Positions 42,820-50,500 of a stretch of DNA of 64,000 nucleotides are shown here, one piece after another. The notes under the pieces are model-generated. The model saw nothing but the letters and a program-made list of their open reading frames with translations. It searched no databases and had not been told where the DNA came from. The DNA is from Edaphobacter lichenicola. Its GTDB lineage: Bacteria; Acidobacteriota; Terriglobia; Terriglobales; Acidobacteriaceae. Positions within the stretch are counted from its first letter, which is position 1. The number at the start of each line of letters is the position of its first letter. The stretch covers positions 434,001 through 498,000 of the forward strand of contig NZ_JACHDY010000002.1 in assembly GCF_014201315.1 (NCBI RefSeq), given 5' to 3'. Made by a program: the position numbers and the translations under genes.

Positions 42820-43593
42820 ATGCTCAAAAAGATCATCCTCCTGCGCGAACGAGTGGAAGACTGGACCGCCTACCCCTTCTCTGTCCCCGCCATCGCCTCC
42901 CTGCCTGAGATATCAATCCACTCACGCATCGCCTTCTTCGCCGGAGAGAACGGAACCGGAAAATCCACCCTCCTCGAAGCCATCGCCGCCCACTACGGCT
43001 TCGGCCCCGAGGGCGGCAACCGCAGCATCCGCCACGACACCACAGAACACAACCACTCCACAGACAGCCTCGTGCGAGCACTCCGCCTCTCCTTCGACAA
43101 GCGCACCGGAGCAGGCTTCTTTCTCCGAGCGGAGAGCTTCTTTAATACCGCGACACACATTGATGAACTCGACAAAGAGGGATTCGGCCCACCGATCCTA
43201 CGCTCGTACGGAGGACAGAGCCTTCACACCCGCTCTCACGGCGAAACCTTCTTCACCCTCCTCGAGCACAAGTTCACCCGCAACGGCTTCTTCCTCCTCG
43301 ACGAACCCGAAGCCGCCCTCTCCCCGCAGCGCCAACTATCCTTCCTCATCCTCATCCACGACACCCTGCGCCGCTACAAAGACGCCCAGTTCCTCATCTC
43401 CACCCACTCCCCCGTCCTGCTCGGCTATCCCGGCGCCCAGATCTTCTCCTTCGACGACGGCCATCTCCACGAGATCTCCTACGAAGACACCGCACCCCTT
43501 CAAATCGTCCGCCGCTTCACCAACGACCGCGACAGTTTCCTCGAAGAGCTCTTCGCGGAAACCCCTTCCCTCTTCGAAGAACCCGACAAGTAG
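42820..43593 (+). CDS. AAA/ABC-type ATPase (SMC/OLD-like)
   Basis: A 257-aa P-loop ATPase. Walker A GENGTGKST (about 42-50), Q-loop region, signature-like LSPQRQLS and Walker B NGFFLLDEPEAALSP (about 156-170). The switch His is in FLISTHSPVLLGYPG. The pattern is that of predicted ATP-binding proteins of the AAA_21/AAA_23 type. The opening MLKKIILLRERVEDW supports start 42820. No nuclease or permease partner is adjacent, so it is not part of a visible transporter or defence pair. Confidence 0.85.
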   Translation: MLKKIILLRERVEDWTAYPFSVPAIASLPEISIHSRIAFFAGENGTGKSTLLEAIAAHYGFGPEGGNRSIRHDTTEHNHSTDSLVRALRLSFDKRTGAGFFLRAESFFNTATHIDELDKEGFGPPILRSYGGQSLHTRSHGETFFTLLEHKFTRNGFFLLDEPEAALSPQRQLSFLILIHDTLRRYKDAQFLISTHSPVLLGYPGAQIFSFDDGHLHEISYEDTAPLQIVRRFTNDRDSFLEELFAETPSLFEEPDK

Positions 43594-44321
43594 CCCTCAC
43601 TAGTCCCAACGCAAAAAAATCCCACCACACAACACACCACCAGATAACCAGCAAAACACCATCACCACCGGCTATCATTACCATTCTTTTTGCCTGTTCG
43701 CCTTGTTCTCCTTGACCCAACAAAAACGTACGTCATCTCGACCGAAGGCGGCGCACTTTGCCGCCGCAGTGGAGAGACCCCCGTACTTCCTGTGTGACTC
43801 GCCCCCAAATTTCACCCAAAAACTGTCTGTCAAGCCCCCAAACCATCTAACTCATTTCTATTCTTGGAGATAGCCGTGGCGTATGAGTTAGACCCAACTC
43901 TCTATACTGAGTACAGAGGCAAAATAAGGTTGTCATCCTGACCCTGGGCCGAGGGGGAAGGGTCCCTGCATTTGCCTTTTTCGGCATAACCCGTTTAGAA
44001 ACAGTATTCTGCAAGTAAGTCCTTTGAATGGAATGTTTTACGAGTAATACCCCCTCTGTAAACCTCTCCATCTAAAGAAGTTACGCCTTTGTAATATGGG
44101 GGGGAGGGGGGAGGGGTCATGCCGGGATCTGGCAGCTTCTCGGTACGTGTCCTGCCGGACGGGCCCGCTGCGCGCGGGGCGATCACTTCGTGATGTGTAA
44201 TCGCTTCGCCAGGCGCTCCCGATGGTCGCGAACCATCTTCCTTCCCGACCAACGGGAGGACCAACCGAAGGGGTATACGAGTCGCGAAGTGACCGCCGCC
44301 CGCGCAGGGCGCACTTCCGCG
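43594..44321. other. Long intergenic region with G-run and dispersed repeat
   Basis: No gene seen in 728 bp. It includes a purine run at 44098-44116 (groups of 7, 6 and 4 G split by A), which could form a G-quadruplex, and one copy of a dispersed palindromic repeat at 44148-44316. The left part is compositionally irregular and may be remnant sequence. Confidence 0.5.
44148..44316 (-). repeat. Dispersed palindromic repeat, copy A
   Basis: About 169 bp. Its reverse complement matches copy C (62818-63004) at both ends: AGTGCGCCCTGCGCGGGCGG at one side and GCGGGCCCGTCCGGCAGGACA at the other. Central arms lie at 44216-44228 and 44246-44258. Relative to its flanks this central hairpin is inverted compared with copy C. 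Confidence 0.8.
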
Positions 44322-44651
44322 TTAAAACTTGTGAAACATAAAAAACGCACCGGCGATCAGGCAGCCGAACGCCGCAAAGTGGTTCCAATGCAGCTTGTCG
44401 CCGAAGTAAAAGGTCGAAAACACGCCGAACACCGTCAGCGTAATCACCTCCTGAATCACCTTGAGCTGATCCGGACTGAAGCTCTTCGACCCGATCCGGT
44501 TGGCCGGCACCTGCAGGCAGTACTCAAAGAAGGCGATGCCCCAGCTCACCACAATCACCTTCCACAACGGCACCTCCTTGAACTTCAGGTGCCCATACCA
44601 GGCAAAGGTCATAAAGATATTCGAGCCAATCAGCAAAAAGATGGTCCACAT
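44322..44651 (-). CDS. DUF486 family small membrane protein
   Basis: A 109-aa protein with four hydrophobic helices and the DUF486 pattern: WTIFLLIGSNIFMTFAWYGHLKF, SWGIAFFEYCLQVPANRIG, QLKVIQEVITLTVFGVFS and HFAAFGCLIAGAFFMFHKF. Members are predicted DMT-type small transporters; substrate unknown. Divergent from the YggS gene, 58 bp apart. Confidence 0.9.
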   Translation of the reverse strand: MWTIFLLIGSNIFMTFAWYGHLKFKEVPLWKVIVVSWGIAFFEYCLQVPANRIGSKSFSPDQLKVIQEVITLTVFGVFSTFYFGDKLHWNHFAAFGCLIAGAFFMFHKF

Positions 44652-44709
44652 AGTTCGTTTCCGTCTCCGCGCAATCTATTAGGAAGCTAAACGATAAGAT
44701 GCAAAGAGC

Positions 44710-45408
44710 ATGTCCATCGCCGGAAACCTCGAACACCTTCAGCAACAGATCCACGAAGCCTGCCGCCGAGCCAACCGCTCCGACAGCGAAGTAGCCCTGA
44801 TGGCAGTCAGCAAGGTCCACCCGGTCGAGGTCATCCTCGAGGCCTACGCCGCCGGCCAACGCCTCTTCGGCGAGAACCGGGTACAGGAGTTTCAGGAAAA
44901 ATCCCAGCACCTCGCCGCACTGAACGACGCCGAGTTCCACCTCATCGGCCCCCTCCAATCCAACAAAACCACCCGCGCAGCCGAGCTATTCCAGGCCATC
45001 GACGCCGTCGACTCGCTAAAGATCGCACAACGGCTCGACGCAGCCGCCAAAGCACTGGGAAAGAAGCTGCCGATCCTGGTCGAGGTGAAGCTGAGCCACG
45101 AGGAGTCCAAACACGGCCTCGACCCAGCCGAACTACCCGCTCTCCTCGCCGCAATGGAGCCGCTCGAGTCGGTAGAAGCCGTAGGACTGATGACGGTTCC
45201 ACCGTGGTCCGAGGACGCCGAACTCGCGCGGCCCTACTTCCGCGACCTCCGCAAGCTGAGAGACCAATCGCTCACCAGCTTCCCAAAGCTCACGCAGCTA
45301 TCCATGGGAATGTCGAACGACTTCCAGGTAGCCATCGAAGAGGGCAGCACCTGCGTCCGCGTCGGGACAGCCCTCTTCGGCAAACGGATCGTGGCCAGCG
45401 CCGGATGA
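44710..45408 (+). CDS. YggS-family pyridoxal-phosphate homeostasis protein
   Basis: A 232-aa TIM-barrel protein that binds PLP without being an enzyme. The lysine site lies in LMAVSKVHPVEV (about 31-42), and GENRVQEFQEK, FHLIGPLQSNK and SMGMSNDFQVAIEEGSTCVRVGTALFG are family hallmarks. It balances vitamin B6 and amino-acid pools. Its stop overlaps the following permease start by four bases (ATGA). Confidence 0.93.
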   Translation: MSIAGNLEHLQQQIHEACRRANRSDSEVALMAVSKVHPVEVILEAYAAGQRLFGENRVQEFQEKSQHLAALNDAEFHLIGPLQSNKTTRAAELFQAIDAVDSLKIAQRLDAAAKALGKKLPILVEVKLSHEESKHGLDPAELPALLAAMEPLESVEAVGLMTVPPWSEDAELARPYFRDLRKLRDQSLTSFPKLTQLSMGMSNDFQVAIEEGSTCVRVGTALFGKRIVASAG

Positions 45409-46820
45409 ACTCCGAGCCCACACCCAATGCGCTCCATCGCGGCCTCTCAACCGGCGCTGCGCTGAGCCTGAACGTTATCGACATGGTCGGTGTCGGTCCG
45501 TTCGTCACGCTGCCCCTGATCGTGGGAGTCATGGGCGGACCGCAGGCAATGCTCGGCTGGCTGATGGGCGCCCTCCTCTCCCTCTGCGACGGCCTGATCT
45601 GGAGCGAACTAGGCACCGCCTACCCTGAGGCCGGCGGCTCCTACGCCTACCTAAAACACCTCTACGGAGAGAAGACCTGGGGGCGGGCATTTTCCTTTCT
45701 CTACGCCTGGCAGGTCCTGATCAGCGCCCCCCTCTCGATCGCCTCCGGGTGTATAGGATTCGCACAATACCTCTCTTTTTTTCTTCCGAACGCCAGCCAC
45801 CCGTTCGCCTCCACGTCGCTTCTCGGTGTTCCGGTGGTACTGAGCGGACAGACACTGATTGCGATGAGCGCGTGCGCAGCCGCTGTGATCGTTCTGCGCC
45901 GCAGCATCTTCGCTATCGGTCGAATCGCACGCTGGCTTGGAGTTGCCGTAGGTCTCACGCTTGTCTTGCTGATTGTGGTTGGATTGACCCACTTCAGCCC
46001 TCATCTGGCCTTCGACTTCCCGGCTGGTGCCTTTCGCATCAACCATGCATTCTTCGCCGGCCTCGGCGCTGGAATGTTGATCTCTGCCTACGATTATTGG
46101 GGCTACTACGGGGTATGCTTCCTGGGTGCTGAGGTCCGCGATCCCGAAAGGACTATTCCACGTGCCGTGCTGGGCTCAATCGGCGTTGTCGCGACGCTCT
46201 ATCTGCTGATGAACATAAGCGTTCTTGGCGTACTCCCATGGCGAGAGATGGCACAGAACACCGACAGCCATGCTCGCATGTTCACGATGGCAGTCTTCAT
46301 GGAGAAGCTGTACGGGCACGCCGCCGCTGGAGTAATTGTTCTGCTAATCGCCCTCGCAGCGCTTGCATCCGTGTTTGCGTTATTGCTCGGATATTCGCGA
46401 ATTCCTTTTGCTGCTGCACGGGACGGTAACTTCCCCTCATGGTTTGGAGCTGTACATCCGAAACATCGAGTCCCAGTGCACTCCCTTTTGACCCTCGGCG
46501 GCATAACACTTATGTGTTGCATCTTCAGGCTGCAGGAAGTCATCACGACTCTTGTAGTGATTCGCATCTTGTTTCAATTTCTGCTGCAGGGAACGGCCAC
46601 GCTGCTACCAAAGCACCGCTGCGAGCGCAAGACGCGAGGATTTCGGATGCCACTGTACCCCCTGCCCGTGTTGCTGGCGCTGGGTGGATTTGTCTTCATT
46701 CTCTTTTCGCGACCGAACTTCCTGCGAGAGATGCGAACAGCCGGGCTGATCCTGGTAGCGGGCTCCGCTGTGTATGCGTTGCGTTTTATAAATGTCCGAA
46801 GCTGGATAGAAAAGAGCTAG
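45405..46820 (+). CDS. APC-superfamily amino-acid permease
   Basis: A 471-aa permease with about 12 membrane segments. It opens MNSEPTPNALHRGLSTGAALSLNVIDMVGVGPFVTLPLI, and contains the first-helix pattern GPFVTLPL and IPFAAARDGNFPSWFGAVHPKHRVPVHSLL, typical of the family. Substrate unclear. The start lies at 45405 in an ATGA overlap with the YggS gene, so the two are translated together, which may link amino-acid uptake with B6 homeostasis. Confidence 0.9.
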   Translation: MNSEPTPNALHRGLSTGAALSLNVIDMVGVGPFVTLPLIVGVMGGPQAMLGWLMGALLSLCDGLIWSELGTAYPEAGGSYAYLKHLYGEKTWGRAFSFLYAWQVLISAPLSIASGCIGFAQYLSFFLPNASHPFASTSLLGVPVVLSGQTLIAMSACAAAVIVLRRSIFAIGRIARWLGVAVGLTLVLLIVVGLTHFSPHLAFDFPAGAFRINHAFFAGLGAGMLISAYDYWGYYGVCFLGAEVRDPERTIPRAVLGSIGVVATLYLLMNISVLGVLPWREMAQNTDSHARMFTMAVFMEKLYGHAAAGVIVLLIALAALASVFALLLGYSRIPFAAARDGNFPSWFGAVHPKHRVPVHSLLTLGGITLMCCIFRLQEVITTLVVIRILFQFLLQGTATLLPKHRCERKTRGFRMPLYPLPVLLALGGFVFILFSRPNFLREMRTAGLILVAGSAVYALRFINVRSWIEKS

Positions 46821-46929
46821 CGCTGGAGCCAACCGGGGACACCCTATTAGATTTCACCGTCGAGACCTTGGGGTTGAGAAAAGCGGTTCCATTTTAGAAC
46901 CGACATTAGGGTCTGCTCGTCGATTCAAG

Positions 46930-47514
46930 CTATCGGCCGAAGTTATAGGTGACACCTGTACTAATTCTGATATTGTTTTGACGGTCGTTCGCGGCGTTGG
47001 GAATCTGCGTGTAGACATAGTCAAATTCAGCAATGGTCAAGCCCAGTCTTCGCTTAAGTCGAGTGCTTACGCCTCCTCCTGCAGCTAACCCAAACGAGTT
47101 GCGGTTGATCGTGAATTGAAAATTGACATCCTCTTTCGCTCCGCCAAACAGTACTTCGCCATAAGGGACGAAACGGCTTGAATTTCGACGAGTGTACCGC
47201 GCACCAAAGAGATAGTTAACTATGGTAATGTTTTGAGAAGTGTTATCAACGTTGTTAGCGTGGGCGACCGCGATATCGGCTACTGCGGCCCATACGGGGG
47301 TCACGTTTATAAGTATCGTTCCACTGCCTCCGTTGAGCGAGAAGCAACCGCACTGGCCCGGGGGAGCGTTCGCGTGGAAGTAGTTATAGTTGGCACCTAC
47401 CGCGAATCGCGGTATGTCGTCGTTGATTCCACCCATTGATATGGCCTGGGCATGCAGAACCCCGGACAAGACGGATAGAAGTATTAGAAGCAGGACGCTT
47501 CGAAGATGCATCAT
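46930..47514 (-). CDS. Outer-membrane beta-barrel protein
   Basis: A 194-aa protein with a signal peptide (MMHLRSVLLLILLSVLSGVLHAQA) and alternating strands ending in the aromatic-terminated RISTGVTYNFGR, as in OmpA-like eight-stranded barrels. Segments such as FAVGANYNYFHA, YLFGARYTRRN, VPYGEVLFGGA and SFGLAAGGGVSTRL are strand-like. Role unknown; it follows the giant Ig gene by seven bases and is likely in the same transcript. Confidence 0.82.
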   Translation of the reverse strand: MMHLRSVLLLILLSVLSGVLHAQAISMGGINDDIPRFAVGANYNYFHANAPPGQCGCFSLNGGSGTILINVTPVWAAVADIAVAHANNVDNTSQNITIVNYLFGARYTRRNSSRFVPYGEVLFGGAKEDVNFQFTINRNSFGLAAGGGVSTRLKRRLGLTIAEFDYVYTQIPNAANDRQNNIRISTGVTYNFGR

Positions 47515-47521
47515 TCCTCTC

Positions 47522-50500
47522 CTACTGAACGATCAAAGTGGCGGTTGCGGCATGTTGGACGGTACCTTCGACACCGGTTACCGTGACAGTGTAGGTTGTG
47601 GGAGTAAGAGTGAAATACCCACCTGCGCAGCCACTAAGTGCAGCGATTGGTAGAAGAGAGCCGAGCGCTAGTAGGGCGAGCATCAAAGTACGAGGCATCT
47701 TCTTTCGCAACTTTCGGATTGTTCCGAGTCCTAGAAGTCCAAGCATCCCAACAGCGATCGGCAGTTCGTTTCTTTTGTGAGGCATGCCTTGGAGGGGATG
47801 GTCCTGTGCACGGAGAGAGTTGCTGGTTTGAACACTGAGAACAACTCCAGTGACTCCGCTGCCAGCAGCTACCGAGGATGGAGTGAGGGTATAGGTTGAA
47901 CCTGGCGGTAATCCTGTGACCGTTAATGTCACATCGTTGAGAAAGGTTGTAACACTAACGGGAGCAAGGCTGAAGTTATAGCTTGTAGTCGCTCCTGGGA
48001 AGATGTTCTGGCTGGCGGGGCCACTGTTTGTGTTCGTGAAATCTTCCACGACGTCGTTCGCGGGAGCTGACGTACTGGGTGCAAAGGAACTGTCTCCCGA
48101 ATAGACCGCTATGATCTGATGTGAGCCCGTAGCCAGCTTGGAAGTAAGGAGAGCCGCATTAGCATTGGTGCTAAGCGACACAGCGACACCCCCATTCGAC
48201 GTGAGAATAGCTGTTCCCAGTATGGTTGGGCCATCCATAAACGTTACCGTTCCTGTAGCATTTGGGCTCGAAGCGGTAACGTTGGCGGTGAAGGTAATTC
48301 CAGTCGCGATGAGTTGGGCAGGCGTACTTTCAGTGATAGTGATGACGGTTGGGATCTTACTGATGACCTGTGCTAACACCGAGGAGATAGATGGACTATA
48401 GCTCGAATCGCCCCCATAAGATGCAGTGATGGGGTGAGACCCAATCGTCAATGCGGATGTGGAAAAAGTCGCTACTCCTGAAGTATTGACTACTCCAGTG
48501 CCCAGAGTGGTCGAACCGTCGAGGAAGGTCACCAAACCAGTTGCCCCAGGATGTACGACGGCAGAGAAGGTTATAGACTGACTAACTGCCGATGGATTAG
48601 TCGACGATGTCAGGGTTACTATAGTGGCTGTTTTTCCTACTGTTACGAGAGTAGGTGGTGACGTAGCGGGATTATTATTCGCGTCTCCGGAGGTGGCCGC
48701 AGTAATGGAATCAACTCCGAGTGGAAGCGATGGAACTGTAAGAGTTGCAACGCCATTCACAATGGTCGCTGATCCTAATGGAATCGTACCGTTCGAGAAA
48801 GTAACTGTACCAGTAACGCCGGTTGGGACTGTCTCGGTAATAGTCTCGGGTGTATCGACGGGTAGGTTAGACGACGACACAACAGGCGGAGGCAGGATCG
48901 GCGTATTTTTCCCGACGGATTGTGTGAGGCTAGCGGTTGCGGAGTTGTTATTGGTATCTCCGTTGTAGGTGGCGGTGATCGCGTCGCTTCCTGTCGGCAA
49001 GGTAGAGGTGGAGATGGTTGCAGTTCCACTCGTTATTGTTGAGGTGCCGAGGAAAGTTGAACCGCTGGTGAAGGTCACTGTACCCGTTACGCCGGTCGGA
49101 AGCGTGGCTGTGAACGTTACAGCTTGATTGAAAGCAGACGGGTTCGTGGAAGATGTCAGATTTACTGAAGGAGTTGCTTTTGCCACAATTTGGGTAGTTG
49201 AGCCGGTTGCGGGATTGTCGTTCGCATCGCCACCGTAGGAGGCTGTGATCGGATCACTGCCTACCGGAAGCGTCGTTGTAGTGATTGTTACGGTTCCAGT
49301 CGTCGGATTTACTGTGCCAGATCCCAACGTCGTGCCGCCGCTAGTGACCGTGATTGTTCCGGTTGTACCAGGGGGAACAGTCGTTGTGATCGTGACCGAA
49401 CCACCATAGGTGCTGGATCCAGAGGTGGTCACCGTCACGGGCGGCGTATTTTTTCCGACGGATTGTGTGAGGCTAGCCGTTGCGGAGTTGTTATTGGTAT
49501 CTCCGTTGTAGGTAGCAGTAATCGTGTCGCTTCCTGTCGGCAGGGTAGATGTGGAGATGGTTGCATCTCCACCCGTTATTGTTGAAGTGCCGAGAACAGT
49601 TGAACCACTGGTAAAGGTCACCGTGCCGGTTACGCCAGATGGAAGCGAAGCAGTAAAGGTCACAGACTGATTCACCGCAGATGGGTTCGCCGAGGAGGTT
49701 AGAGTTACGATCGGAGTGGCCTTGGTCACCGTTTGCGTGGTAGTGCCGGTGGCTGGGTTGTCATTCGTATCGCCACCGTAGGAGGCGGTGATCGGATCAC
49801 TGCCTACCGGAAGCGTCGTCGTGGTGACGGTTACAGTTCCGGTCGTCGGATTTACTGTCCCAGATCCCAAGGTCGTGCCGCCACTGGTGACCGTTATTGT
49901 GCCGGTTGTACCAGGGGGGACCGTCGCTGTGATCGTGACAGGACTTCCAACAGTGCTGGAGCCTGAGGTAGTAACAATCACCGTCGGTGTCGCCTTATTC
50001 ACAATCTGGGTCAGAGTTGCCGTCGCTGTGGTGTTATTCGTATCGCCATTGTAGGTGGCAGTAATCGTGTCGGAACCTATTGGCAGCGTTGTGCTGCTTA
50101 TCGTTGCCACCCCGTTAGTCAGGGGTGCTGTTCCCAAAATGGTCGAACCGAACAAGAAGGTCACGGTGCCGGTAGCAGTTGACGGAACAGACGCAGTAAA
50201 GACTACCGACTGATTCGCTGCAGACGGATTGAGCGACGACGAGAGTGTCTCAGTGGGGGACGCCTTTGTTACCGTCTGAGTCGTTGAACCTGTCGCGGGG
50301 TTGTTAACATTGTCTCCACTGTAGTTTGCCGTTATCAGATCGTTGCCTACCGGCAATATCGTGGTCGAAATCGTGACTGTCCCAGAAGTTGACGTAACAG
50401 CGCCTGATCCCAACGTCACACCACCACTAGTGAGCGTGATCGTGCCAGTCGGACCGGTCGGCACAGACGCCGTAATTGTGACGGAATGGCCATAGATGCT

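Noticed and set aside
48901..50300. Regular repeats that could suggest a CRISPR array
   Set aside because: Repeats are long, in frame, and encode Ig-like units; there are no short repeats with unique spacers and no cas genes.
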